The notes: generated by a model from the sequence alone, not told the origin. A DNA stretch of 64,000 bases from Brevibacillus fortis (GCF_003013395.1 NZ_PXZM01000036.1:248001-312000); one strand, 5' to 3'. Shown: positions 52,180-60,240, counted from the stretch's first letter. Numbers and translations: made by a program.

Positions 52180-53079
52180 ATGCTGTTAGCTTACATTCAG
52201 TTAGCCTTGGCTATGGCTTTGGTAGGAAGCAACATCTCCATCGGCAAAGAAATTGTTTCCCATGTCCCTGTGTTTTTGTTTTCGGAGCTTCGCTTTTTGC
52301 TCGCGATGGTCATCCTGCTGCCGCTGCTTGCTATGCGTGGGGAATGGAAAACGACCTTTAGCCGTGAGGAAGGCAAGGTGTTATTCTGGCAGTCGTTTTT
52401 CGGCGTGTTTCTGTTTAGTATTTGCATGCTATATGGCGTTCAGTGGACGACAGCTACTGCCGCTGGTATCATTACGAGTACGGTACCTGCCTGCATCGCA
52501 TTGTTTTCGTTCTGGATTCTCAAAGAAAAATTACACGCCAACAGCTTAGTGGCGATCGGTCTTTCAGTGGGCGGCATCGGTTTCATTACGTTCACAGGAA
52601 GCGGTGGGGAGCAAAACTGGATCAACATGATTGGCAATCTGCTCGTATTTTTTGCAGTCGTCAGCGAAGCGCTCTTCACGATATTCGCAAAAAGACTGTC
52701 TGGGAAAATTACACCTTTTCAAATGACGGCTGCGATTAATGTCATCAGCTTTGTCTTGTTTCTTCCGTTTGCGATCTGGGAAAGCTTGCGTTTTGATTGG
52801 AGTGCCGTACCTGCAAATGTATGGTCGCTTCTCGCGTACTATGCGTTTACCGCCAGCGTCTTATCCTTCTTTCTCTGGTACAAAGGAGTGGAGAAGGTGG
52901 AGGCTTCTAAGGCTGGCTTGTTCACAGGAATGATGCCGATAAGCGCTGCTCTCGTGGCTGTCTTTTTCTTGAACGAAGCATTTACTTGGATGCATGGAGT
53001 AGGGATGGTTCTGGTGCTTGCCTCCATTTTTATTGGGACACAGCAGCCACGACGTACGAGTTCAGCACTGGAAAGCTGA
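52180..53079 (+). CDS. EamA/DMT-family transporter
   Basis: A 299-residue membrane protein with ten helices in two EamA repeats. The first contains WTTATAAGIITSTVPACIAL and LKEKLHANSLVAIGLSVGGI. The second contains YYAFTASVLSFFLWYKGVEK and AALVAVFFLNEAFTW. The Glu before the last helices of each repeat is typical of drug/metabolite exporters. Substrate unknown. AAGGGAG lies 12 bases before ATG 52180. Confidence 0.92.
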   Translation: MLLAYIQLALAMALVGSNISIGKEIVSHVPVFLFSELRFLLAMVILLPLLAMRGEWKTTFSREEGKVLFWQSFFGVFLFSICMLYGVQWTTATAAGIITSTVPACIALFSFWILKEKLHANSLVAIGLSVGGIGFITFTGSGGEQNWINMIGNLLVFFAVVSEALFTIFAKRLSGKITPFQMTAAINVISFVLFLPFAIWESLRFDWSAVPANVWSLLAYYAFTASVLSFFLWYKGVEKVEASKAGLFTGMMPISAALVAVFFLNEAFTWMHGVGMVLVLASIFIGTQQPRRTSSALES

Positions 53080-53103
53080 TAGATATGGCATGATAGAAAG
53101 GTC

Positions 53104-53148
53104 TCGGAAAACCTCGCGTACACTCTCGGGGGTATCCGGGGCTTTTTT
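53104..53148 (+). terminator. Terminator after the EamA gene
   Basis: The arms CGGAAAACCTCG and CGGGGGTATCCG pair with two mismatches, followed by T7. Confidence 0.65.
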
Positions 53149-53160
53149 TGAAAGAAAACG

Positions 53161-53193
53161 AAAAGCGCCCTGACACGAGGTCAAGACGCTTAA
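53161..53193 (-). terminator. Terminator of the aminotransferase gene
   Basis: On the minus strand AAGCGTCTTGAC and GTCAGGGCGCTT pair, followed by TTC. Confidence 0.7.
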
Positions 53194-53198
53194 TCGAT

Positions 53199-54506
53199 TT
53201 ATTTGGTCAATGCATTTTCCAAATCTTTCACACCACTGTAGACCAATTCGAACAAGTCAGCAATGTTTTCTTCTTCAATGCAAGAGAAGGCAATGCGCAA
53301 ATCGGTTTGACCGAGTGCGATCGTACCGACGCCATACTGTTCCAGCAAGTGCTGACGCAATGTTTCTGCTTCGACAGTCTTTAGTTTGAGGCACATGAAG
53401 TAGCCGGAGTTGAATGGATAGTAGGTCCACACATCATCAAATTTACCGCTTTCGAGCACTTCCTTGACACGGTTGGCGCGGCCTTTCATGATATCGAATT
53501 TCTCCTGCTTCTGTGCTTTGTAGTCCGGAGCAGTGATTGCGTGCAGAACGAACGTTTGAGAAGGGTGTGATCCGCTGGAAAGAGTAGCGCGGATGATCCC
53601 CATTGTTTTCTGCTCCAAAGCGCTGAGCAAGTCGCTGGATGGAGCTGCATACGTAATAAAGCCAACACGGAAGCCCCATACGTAATCTTCTTTGGTAGCG
53701 CCATCTACTTTTACAGGAAGAATACGCGGGTGAACGTCGCACAGGCTGGCGAAGAGAGATTCGTGCATCGAATCCTCGAAGAACAAGCCGAAGTATGCGT
53801 CATCTGTTACCGCGACAATGTTGATTCCGGCTTCAGCGCCTTCTTTGAGTGCAGCGACGATTTGTTTTCCTTCCTCTGGACCTGGTGTATAGCCAGTTGG
53901 GTTATTCGGGAAGTTGAGTACAACGATGGCTTTGCCTTTGTCTTTTTGTGCGAGAATCGCATCACGCAAAGCAGAAGCATTAAACTTCATCTCGTCGTTA
54001 TACAATGGGTAGTAGACCATTTCAGCACCACGGCGGATCGAAAAGGTAAGCTCGTAGTTTTCCCAGTTTTTGTCCGGGATGATGACACTGTCGCCACTGT
54101 CAGCGAACAAGTCCGATACGATGCTCAGGCCATGCGTCAGAGCGTTTGTAACGATTGGGTTGCTAAACGTATGATTTGCCAGTGCAGGCTGTTCTTCGAT
54201 CATTTTTTTACGCCATGCTGCACGTAGCTCAGGTTTTCCTGCCGGGGGAGCATATTCGTAAATATCTTTTGGTTCGTAAGCAGATAGGTTATCCTGGATG
54301 ACTTTGAGATGCATCGGTTGACCGTTTTCCAGTGCAATTCCGATGGTTGCGTTGTACTTTTTCGCTTTTGTTTTCGCTTCTGCCGACTGGCTGAGAATCC
54401 CCTCTTTTGGGAAATAAATCAGCTTGGCGATATCGGATAACATTTCATAAACGTGCGGGTTTTCCCGTTGGATGGTTTCGTTCAGCGTTGATGCCAATGA
54501 ATGCAT
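53199..54506 (-). CDS. PLP-dependent class I/II aminotransferase
   Basis: A 435-residue aminotransferase of fold type I. Visible motifs are VLNFPNNPTGYTPGPEE, VTDDAYFGLFFED (Asp and Tyr near PLP) and the presumed Schiff-base Lys in KVDGATKEDYVWGFRVGFI, with the C-terminal Arg in DLRIAFSCIEEENI. The substrate amino acid is not clear. AAAGGGAGG selects ATG 54506. It is divergent from the deformylase and homoserine dehydrogenase genes. Confidence 0.92.
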   Translation of the reverse strand: MHSLASTLNETIQRENPHVYEMLSDIAKLIYFPKEGILSQSAEAKTKAKKYNATIGIALENGQPMHLKVIQDNLSAYEPKDIYEYAPPAGKPELRAAWRKKMIEEQPALANHTFSNPIVTNALTHGLSIVSDLFADSGDSVIIPDKNWENYELTFSIRRGAEMVYYPLYNDEMKFNASALRDAILAQKDKGKAIVVLNFPNNPTGYTPGPEEGKQIVAALKEGAEAGINIVAVTDDAYFGLFFEDSMHESLFASLCDVHPRILPVKVDGATKEDYVWGFRVGFITYAAPSSDLLSALEQKTMGIIRATLSSGSHPSQTFVLHAITAPDYKAQKQEKFDIMKGRANRVKEVLESGKFDDVWTYYPFNSGYFMCLKLKTVEAETLRQHLLEQYGVGTIALGQTDLRIAFSCIEEENIADLFELVYSGVKDLENALTK

Positions 54507-54684
54507 GGTAGCCTCCCTTTTCATTTACAAACATCTATCTTTACCAATAAAGATAGCGTATCTACATGCATTTGTCACCCTTGCCCAGCCGGATATTTCA
54601 GATTTTGCAAGGTTCCTTTTGACAGCGAGGACCTGATTTGCTACCTTGAAATCGAAAACTGAGTAATGCGGGAGGGAGAAGAAA

Positions 54685-55212
54685 ATGGCAGAACGCATGA
54701 TCGTTCGCCTAGGGGACCCTATCTTGCGTGAAACTTCAAGAAGAGTACCATCCATTACTCCGCAGGTTGAAAAGATTTTGGATGATATGGCCCAAACGAT
54801 TTATGCTGCGAAAGGTCGAGCAGGCTTGTCTGCGATCCAAATTGGCATTCCGAAGCGTTTGGTTGTGATGGATTGCGGCAGCGGCTTGATTGAACTGATC
54901 AATCCGGTGTTGATGGAAAAATCAGGTGAGCAGGTAGGGCAAGAGGCGTGTCTTTCGATACCGGGTGTTTTTGGAATCGTTCGTAGGGCGAATTATGTCA
55001 AAGTTCGGACGTTGAACCGCGAAGGAGAAAACATGATAATCGAAGCAGAAGATTTCCTTGCTCGGTGCATTCAGCACGAGCTGGACCATCTGGAAGGGAT
55101 TTTGTTTATTGATCATACGGAAGAGCTCTACTCAGCAAAAACAGGAAAGAAACTGAATCGAAAAGATATGCACCGGATACAGGTTGAAAGTAGGAAAAAA
55201 TGGTGGAAATAA
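54685..55212 (+). CDS. Peptide deformylase family protein, divergent motifs
   Basis: A 175-residue metalloprotease-fold protein that would remove formyl groups from nascent chains. The HExxH motif is intact (CIQHELDHLEGILFIDH) and the metal Cys is present. Motif 1 reads GLSAIQIG where GLAAPQIG is usual, and motif 2 reads EACLSIPG where EGCLS is usual. It therefore looks like a second, diverged deformylase rather than the housekeeping enzyme. GGGAGGG precedes ATG 54685. Homoserine dehydrogenase follows at 31 bases. Confidence 0.88.
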   Translation: MAERMIVRLGDPILRETSRRVPSITPQVEKILDDMAQTIYAAKGRAGLSAIQIGIPKRLVVMDCGSGLIELINPVLMEKSGEQVGQEACLSIPGVFGIVRRANYVKVRTLNREGENMIIEAEDFLARCIQHELDHLEGILFIDHTEELYSAKTGKKLNRKDMHRIQVESRKKWWK

Positions 55213-55243
55213 ACAGAGCATAAAACAGCAAGGAGATTGACTC

Positions 55244-56254
55244 ATGAAACGTTGGAATATTATATTAACTGGCTTTGGAACAGTAGGACAGCAGGTAGCT
55301 AGACTGCTGGAGGAGCGCCGGGAGCGGTACCGCGAGCTATATCAAGCGGATGTCAGACTCGTGGGAGTTGTTCGTTCAGGGTCCGGCCTCTATGATGAGA
55401 ACGGAATCGATTCAGGAAAATGGGAAGACTATACGCATACAAAACAAACACGGAATCCATCATGGGACGCACTGGATTTTATCAAGTCAGCTCAAGCAAA
55501 TGTGCTCATCGAGGCAGGTCCATCTGAAAAAGAGGGAGGACCCGGTCTGACTTATATTCGTTATGCATTGGAGAATGCCATGCATGCGATTGCCATTTCA
55601 AAAGGGGCACTTGTTGTCGATTATGCTGGTTTAGCCGCTCTAGCCAAAAAACATGGCGTCGCGTTGAAAATTAGTGGAGCAACAGCAGCTGCTCTACCGA
55701 CGATCGATCTTTTGCAGTATAACTTGGCAGGCTGTGAAGTGAAGCGAGTGGAAGGCATTTTTACGGGAACGACGAACTTCGTGCTCACAAAAATGATGGA
55801 AGAGGGGCTCACCTGTGCGGAAGCAATCGAGCTCGCTCAGAAGATGGGGATTGCCGAACCGGATCCTTCTTATGATATCGATGGTTGGGATACAGCTTCG
55901 AAGCTCACGATCCTCGCAAACGCCGCTTTTGGCGCGCAAGTAAATCTGTCCGATATCGCACGCGCAAGTATCCGCGAAATAACATCAGTACAAATCGAGA
56001 CGTGGAAAAAGCATGCAAAGATTCCCAAGCTGATCGGAACCATCCAAAAGGAAGCGAATGGCACGCTTTCTGTAGCCGTCGAGCTTAGTGCAGTGGATCA
56101 TAGTCATCCATTTGCATCTGTATCAGGTACGACAAAAGCCATACGGGTAGAAACAGATGTCATGGGGGATTTATTGGTCGTTGGAGGAAAATCAGATCCT
56201 GTCGCGGCAGCAGCAGCTGCCTTAAAAGACCTTGAACATATCATTAGCAGATAG
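55244..56254 (+). CDS. Homoserine dehydrogenase
   Basis: A 336-residue NAD(P)H enzyme reducing aspartate semialdehyde to homoserine for threonine and methionine synthesis. The Rossmann motif ILTGFGTVGQQVARLLEE, the substrate segment VEGIFTGTTNFVLTKM and EPDPSYDIDGWDTASKLTIL carry the family's catalytic Lys/Asp region. There is no C-terminal ACT domain, so feedback control by threonine is not expected through it. AAGGAG precedes ATG 55244. It may be a second homologue; thrC and thrB are not adjacent. Confidence 0.93.
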   Translation: MKRWNIILTGFGTVGQQVARLLEERRERYRELYQADVRLVGVVRSGSGLYDENGIDSGKWEDYTHTKQTRNPSWDALDFIKSAQANVLIEAGPSEKEGGPGLTYIRYALENAMHAIAISKGALVVDYAGLAALAKKHGVALKISGATAAALPTIDLLQYNLAGCEVKRVEGIFTGTTNFVLTKMMEEGLTCAEAIELAQKMGIAEPDPSYDIDGWDTASKLTILANAAFGAQVNLSDIARASIREITSVQIETWKKHAKIPKLIGTIQKEANGTLSVAVELSAVDHSHPFASVSGTTKAIRVETDVMGDLLVVGGKSDPVAAAAAALKDLEHIISR

Positions 56255-56354
56255 GCTAATTTGCATGTGCTTCCAGTGTTCCTTAGGAATGAGTCGTTTA
56301 CAACCGCGAGCATACTAGGGATGCACCACAAAAAACGGCGAGGGGGCCATACGG

Positions 56355-56510
56355 ATGAATCAATCGTCTGATGTCAATGCCGAGCTACAGCAAGTATCTG
56401 CTTACCCAACCAAACAAAAAATGCATCAAAAAAATGTCGCTTTGGTAAATGAGCAGGATAGCTGCTGTTGTTCCCCCGAAAAACAGGCATCTGAAGCACA
56501 GCAGGAATAA
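56355..56510 (+). CDS. 51-residue peptide with Cys-Cys-Cys cluster
   Basis: A G-rich site (GAGGGGG) lies nine bases before ATG 56355. The product is polar and Gln-rich, with a central EQDSCCCSPEKQ. There is no signal peptide or membrane helix. A terminator follows ten bases after the stop, which supports a real short gene. The three adjacent Cys suggest metal or thiol chemistry, but nothing is established. Confidence 0.5.
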   Translation: MNQSSDVNAELQQVSAYPTKQKMHQKNVALVNEQDSCCCSPEKQASEAQQE

Positions 56511-56520
56511 CGCCTATACG

Positions 56521-56557
56521 AAAAAGCCGGGTCTCGATTAAGAGACACCGGCTTTTC
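56521..56557. terminator. Bidirectional terminator
   Basis: AAAAAGCCGG with inner TCTC pairs with GAGA and CCGGCTTTT, between converging genes. Confidence 0.85.
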
Positions 56558-56574
56558 GGTTCGTGCATTGCGAT

Positions 56575-57306
56575 CTATCCGATAAATTCTTGTACCCAGT
56601 AGCCATTTGTGAAGCCTACACCAATTTTTGTGAACGCAGGGTTCATAATATTTTGGCGGTGACCTTCACTGTTCATCCATTGTGTCATTACTTCTTGTGG
56701 ACTTTGTTGACCCATGGCGATATTCTCACCTGCAGTCGAGTATTGGATGCCAAATTGCTTCATCATATCAAACGGCGAACCGTACGTTGGGCTGTTGTGA
56801 TCAAAATAGTTGTTAGCAGACATATCTTGTGCTTTTGCCAAAGCTACTTTGGACAGTGCTGCGTCCATTTGAATAGGCTTGAGACCTGCTTTTGCACGTT
56901 CTTGGTTCACCAAATCCGCGACTTGTTTCGCAAAATCACCAGTTTTTCCTTGATCCACTTGATTTACTGGAGCGGCAGGCTGAGTGACATTATTGCTAGG
57001 TTGCGCTGGTGCAGCTTGAACTGGTGCTGGTTGTACCGGCGTTGGTTGCACTGGCTTTGCAGGTTGCATCGGCGTCACTGGCTGCTGTACTGGCATTGGT
57101 TGTCCAGGGGCAAAGCCTTGTTTTGGTTGATAGAAGTTCCAAAATTGTTGGGAATTTGGAGCTTTTTGGTATTGTGGCATATAATATTGGAACTGTCCGC
57201 CAGGAACAGGGCAATTAGAAGCAGCCGAAGCAGAAGTAGCGAAGCCTGTGAGAGCCAAGCCCAGACCAAGAGTCATCGCGATTGTAACAGAACCAAAACG
57301 TTTCAT
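56575..57306 (-). CDS. Secreted CAP-domain protein (YkwD-like)
   Basis: A 243-residue exported protein. The signal peptide is followed by a Pro/Gln/Val-rich linker (residues about 65-115) and a CAP/SCP domain at about 125-243. CAP motifs include VNQERAKAGLKPIQMD, DMSANNYFDHNSPTYG, AGENIAMG and WMNSEGHRQNIMNP. Relatives are found in spore coats and cell walls. AAGGAGAG precedes ATG 57306. Its long leader carries a c-di-AMP riboswitch. Confidence 0.92.
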   Translation of the reverse strand: MKRFGSVTIAMTLGLGLALTGFATSASAASNCPVPGGQFQYYMPQYQKAPNSQQFWNFYQPKQGFAPGQPMPVQQPVTPMQPAKPVQPTPVQPAPVQAAPAQPSNNVTQPAAPVNQVDQGKTGDFAKQVADLVNQERAKAGLKPIQMDAALSKVALAKAQDMSANNYFDHNSPTYGSPFDMMKQFGIQYSTAGENIAMGQQSPQEVMTQWMNSEGHRQNIMNPAFTKIGVGFTNGYWVQEFIG

Positions 57307-57329
57307 TAAACAAATCTCTCCTTTTTTTT

Positions 57330-57476
57330 GCCTACGAGGTTAGTTGTCGGATTCGGATTGAGGAAACAACCCTACGCCAGTTCGGCGATTCACCCCAATG
57401 TGGAAAAGCTCATCCACAAGATAGTCCCCCGCACTTCCTTTGCAAGAGGAAGTCTCGGCTTATTTCGTTTGGCATG
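57330..57476 (-). promoter_or_regulatory. c-di-AMP riboswitch (ydaO-yuaA type)
   Basis: Read on the minus strand, the leader shows the conserved blocks of the ydaO motif. These are GCGGGGGA after a CTTCCTCTTGCAAAGGAAG hairpin, GGGGTGAATC, CCGAACTGGCGTAGGG, and the 3' block AATCCGACAACTAACCTCG then TAGGC. These aptamers bind cyclic di-AMP and usually turn off cell-wall and osmolyte genes. The downstream CAP gene fits that regulon. The exact 5' limit is approximate. Confidence 0.9.
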
Positions 57477-57554
57477 AACAACGATATCAGACAATCCCAA
57501 TCGAAATAAAGGAGTAATATATGGCAAATAGCTAGAAACGTTGATAAATTAGGC

Positions 57555-57899
57555 TCATTTCGCTTCGTTTGATTGTTCCTTCCATGCGGTTAAGCCGCCT
57601 TCCAATGCATTTGCATGAAAACCATGCTCACGAAGGAGAGCAGCAGCTTTTTGAGCTTTGTTACCTGTTGTACATACGGTAACGATCTGTACGTTTTGCG
57701 CAAGTTTTTCGGTTTCTTCATCGAACGGCTTGTCCAGTTCTTTCATTAGAAGATAGGGGACGTTACGAGTCGGTGCGTTTTCGTGAACGAGGCTGCCAGT
57801 CATGAATTTTTCGGTGTCGCGTACGTCCAATAAAAGCACAGGCTTTTTCTGTTGGAGCGTTTCTGATAATTGAATAGTTGTCAAAGTATGATTTTGCAA
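57555..57899 (-). CDS. Rhodanese-domain protein
   Basis: A 114-residue single-domain sulfurtransferase. The opening KKPVLLLDVRDTEKFMTGSL and the active-site loop with its Cys in VTVCTTGNKAQKAAALLREH are typical. GGGAGGG lies six bases before TTG 57899; the frame is open further but without a site. It is cytoplasmic and the sulfur acceptor is unknown. Confidence 0.9.
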   Translation of the reverse strand: MQNHTLTTIQLSETLQQKKPVLLLDVRDTEKFMTGSLVHENAPTRNVPYLLMKELDKPFDEETEKLAQNVQIVTVCTTGNKAQKAAALLREHGFHANALEGGLTAWKEQSNEAK

Positions 57900-58040
57900 T
57901 GAAATCCCTCCCACTCTTATTGTAACAGAGTTCCGCTTACTCCAGTATAAGGGTGAACGGTTGCTTTTATTGGACAACCATGGTAGAATGGGGTTGCTAC
58001 TTGAAAAATTGATACCTATCATTCATCGAGGTGTATGCTG

Positions 58041-58196
58041 ATGGATAACATTTTTGAATCCCCGATTCACACTGGCGCGGTCATCGGAGCCGCAAGGATG
58101 GAAGAGAGGAAGGGCTTTCATTGTTTTAGGTTTTCAAAAGGTTTAGTTTTTAATTTTGCAGTTCCGTCCTATGACATTCGCATATTCACTGAGTAG
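58041..58196 (+). CDS. Possible 51-residue peptide
   Basis: GAGGTG lies seven bases before ATG 58041 (a second in-frame ATG is at 58035). The product MDNIFESPIHTGAVIGAAR... is 51 residues with no recognised domain. A long inverted repeat follows the stop. The evidence is limited to the binding site and the terminator-like repeat, so it is tentative. Confidence 0.35.
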   Translation: MDNIFESPIHTGAVIGAARMEERKGFHCFRFSKGLVFNFAVPSYDIRIFTE

Positions 58197-58202
58197 GTAA
58201 AA

Positions 58203-58261
58203 TTCACATATCATGAAGGCGTATCAAAGTACATGATCTGGTATTTCTTCATGATATGTGA
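58203..58261. repeat. Long inverted repeat ahead of the cold-shock gene
   Basis: The arms TCACATATCATGAAG and CTTCATGATATGTGA are perfect and enclose 28 bases. It may terminate the preceding short gene or fold in the cold-shock leader; there is no clean T tract. Confidence 0.6.
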
Positions 58262-58324
58262 GCTTTATTTGCTTCGGTAAATATGACTAGCATATTCAAA
58301 TTGAATTTTTGGAGGTCTTTTTAA

Positions 58325-58528
58325 ATGCAAACGAACGGAACAGTAAAATGGTTTAACGCAGAAAAAGGTTTCGGTTTCATTCAAGTAGAAGGCGGAGACG
58401 ATGTATTCGTACACTTCAGCGCAATCCAAGGTGACGGTTTCAAAACTTTGGACGAAGGTCAAAAAGTTCAATTCAACATCGTTCAAGGCAACCGTGGCCC
58501 ACAAGCTGAGAACGTAGTAAAACTGTAA
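58325..58528 (+). CDS. Cold-shock protein, CspA/CspB family
   Basis: A 67-residue single-stranded nucleic-acid-binding protein. RNP1 is KGFGFI and RNP2 is VFVHF, in the fold starting [15 protein letters not shown]. It acts as an RNA chaperone. GGAGG with a T-rich spacer precedes ATG 58325. A terminator follows closely. Confidence 0.97.
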   Translation: MQTNGTVKWFNAEKGFGFIQVEGGDDVFVHFSAIQGDGFKTLDEGQKVQFNIVQGNRGPQAENVVKL

Positions 58529-58537
58529 GTCTCCTTA

Positions 58538-58572
58538 TAAAAAAACTGTCCTTTTAAGGGCAGTTTTTTTTG
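58538..58572 (+). terminator. Terminator of the cold-shock gene
   Basis: AAAACTGTCCTTT and AAGGGCAGTTTTTTTT form a tight stem. Confidence 0.88.
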
Positions 58573-58615
58573 TTTGGTAGTAATGATAGGGTTTTTCTAG
58601 CCACTCAATAAAAGA

Positions 58616-58660
58616 GAAAATAAGGAACTATGGCGCCACACCATAATTCCTTATTTCCAT
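58616..58660 (-). terminator. Terminator of the His-rich protein gene
   Basis: On the minus strand AAATAAGGAATTATGG pairs with CCATAGTTCCTTATTTT. Confidence 0.8.
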
Positions 58661-58672
58661 TTTGCTAACATA

Positions 58673-59347
58673 CTAAGGGCAAGTTTCGAGTTCAATCGTC
58701 TGAAATTGGCTATCGATCACTGTTAGGCCATTCACTTGTCCGCCGCCAATCGAAGTGCGGCCGTATGTGGTGAGAAGAACGTTTTCATTGTTGCGGGCTA
58801 CAGTAAGGCGTACCTCATAGTGGAAGGAAGCAGGGATCGCCGCATTAAATACAGTGCGAGTGTTTGCTGGGAGAACTTGCGTAACGTCAACTAATGTACT
58901 GACTGGATTTGTTTGAGTAACAGCATTACCCCAGTTCAATACTTGTACGCGCACTTCCACGCCTCGGTCAAATAGATTGACGATGTCAAGGTGAGCTGTA
59001 AGCGTAACATTGAGATTATTTTGCAAAATACCAGTTGTTCTTACAAGTGTATCTCTGTGAGGCTTGCGGTGCTTGCGATCCTTACGATCCTTGCAATCAT
59101 CGTGATCATCGTGATCGCAGTGATCCCTGTGATCCTTGTGATCGCAGCGATCCTTGTGATCCTTGTGATCGCAGCGATCCTTGTGATCCTTGTGATCGCA
59201 GTGATCCCTGTGATCCTTCCAATCATCGTGATCCCTGTGATCCTTGCAATCATCGTGATCCCTGCGATCCTTGCGATCATCGTGATGCTTATGGTGCCCA
59301 TGATGCTTATGGTGCTTATGACGCTCTTCGAATTCTTTTTCCGTCAT
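58673..59347 (-). CDS. His/Asp/Lys-repeat protein, spore-coat-like or metal-binding
   Basis: A 224-residue protein with no signal peptide. TTGGAGTG precedes ATG 59347, inside a longer open frame. Residues about 9-97 are almost only His, Asp, Lys, Arg and a few Cys, in repeats such as DHKDHKDRC and KDHRDHDD. The DNA there is a degenerate minisatellite. Residues about 98-224 form an ordinary strand-rich domain (TTGILQNNLNVTLTAHLDIV, VEVRVQVLNWGNAV, FHYEVRLTVARNNENVLLTT). The His/Asp/Cys content suggests metal binding. Similar low-complexity proteins occur in Bacillus spore coats, but no specific match is claimed. Confidence 0.8.
   Translation of the reverse strand: MTEKEFEERHKHHKHHGHHKHHDDRKDRRDHDDCKDHRDHDDWKDHRDHCDHKDHKDRCDHKDHKDRCDHKDHRDHCDHDDHDDCKDRKDRKHRKPHRDTLVRTTGILQNNLNVTLTAHLDIVNLFDRGVEVRVQVLNWGNAVTQTNPVSTLVDVTQVLPANTRTVFNAAIPASFHYEVRLTVARNNENVLLTTYGRTSIGGGQVNGLTVIDSQFQTIELETCP
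59050..59325 (-). repeat. Minisatellite coding the His/Asp/Lys repeat
   Basis: The units resemble TGATCCTTGTGATCGCAGCG, with 9- and 24-base periodicity. They are mostly in frame and therefore expandable without breaking the gene. Confidence 0.75.
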
Positions 59348-59471
59348 CTTGATCACTCCAATTTGGATATAAACTAGTGGGACAATAATACGATATTGTT
59401 TCTTGTGTGAATTTGTAACGGCGAACGTAAGGGGACGAGTACCTATTTTTGGTAGAGGAGAGTGGAGTTTC

Positions 59472-60203
59472 ATGGTAGCCAATCATGTATGCAAACAACT
59501 AGACTATACGGCTCGCTTTGAATGGGGCTACGAAGGAGTGGAGCACCTCGGGGCCGTTTCGGATATGATCGTCATCATTGATGTGCTCTCTTTTAGTACA
59601 TGTGTCGACATCGTAACTGGACGTGGGGGAATCGTCTATCCTTATCAGATGAAGGATGCGTCCGCTGTGGAGTTTGCCAAACAAAAAGCAGCACTGCTCG
59701 CTGGAAAACGGGGAGAGCCAATTTCGCTTTCACCTGCTTGTCTGAAAACGGTACCAATGGGTAGTAGGGTGGTGTTACCCTCGCCAAACGGATCGACCTG
59801 TACCGTATTGGCAAAGAAATCAGGGGCGAAGGTAATCGCTGCGTGCTTGCGAAATGCGCTATCCGTCGCCAGATACATACAGCAGCATAAAGGAACCGTA
59901 ACGGTCATTGCTTGCGGTGAACGGTGGGGGAATGGAGCGTTGCGACCCGCTATTGAGGACATGATTGCAGCAGGTTCACTCCTTCACGAATTGGAGGGAT
60001 ATCGCTTGTCACCAGAGGCCGAAATGGCGGTGGCAGCCTTTCGATCTGCCCAAGATCATATTCCCTTTTACTTGCAGAAATGTGCGTCAGGCCAAGAACT
60101 GATCAGCATGGGCTACCCGGAAGATGTCGCACTTGCAGCACAATGGAATCGGAGTTCCACTGTCCCAGTCCTAAACGATGATTTTGCTTACGAAGCCATT
60201 TAG
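59472..60203 (+). CDS. 2-phosphosulfolactate phosphatase family (ComB-like)
   Basis: A 243-residue member of the ComB family, which dephosphorylates 2-phosphosulfolactate. Family blocks are VIIDVLSFSTCVDIVTGRGG, VVLPSPNGSTCTVLAKKSGA, AACLRNALSVARYI and VIACGERWGNGALRPAIEDM. The Asp of IIDVLSFSTC and the PSPNGS loop are the usual active-site features. ComA and ComC homologues are not adjacent, so sulfolactate metabolism is not proven. GAGGAG precedes ATG 59472. Confidence 0.9.
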   Translation: MVANHVCKQLDYTARFEWGYEGVEHLGAVSDMIVIIDVLSFSTCVDIVTGRGGIVYPYQMKDASAVEFAKQKAALLAGKRGEPISLSPACLKTVPMGSRVVLPSPNGSTCTVLAKKSGAKVIAACLRNALSVARYIQQHKGTVTVIACGERWGNGALRPAIEDMIAAGSLLHELEGYRLSPEAEMAVAAFRSAQDHIPFYLQKCASGQELISMGYPEDVALAAQWNRSSTVPVLNDDFAYEAI

Positions 60204-60210
60204 TCTTTTC

Positions 60211-60240
60211 GCATAAAGAATCCCTCATTCGGTAACCATG
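60211..60240 (+). promoter_or_regulatory. Sigma-F/sigma-G-like promoter ahead of catalase
   Basis: GCATA (60211-60215), 15 bases, then GGTAACCATG (60231-60240). This fits the forespore pattern GYATA-N15/16-GGnnAnAnTR at all but one fixed position. The -10 lies in a 12-base palindrome TAACCATGGTTA (60233-60244). The forespore assignment is an inference. Confidence 0.45.

Noticed and set aside
58991-59377. Long plus-strand open frames opposite the His-rich gene, reading as hydrophobic or Cys-rich repeats
   Set aside because: They are shadows of the minisatellite, which lacks stops in several frames. There is no binding site, and the minus-strand frame continues into a normal folded domain.
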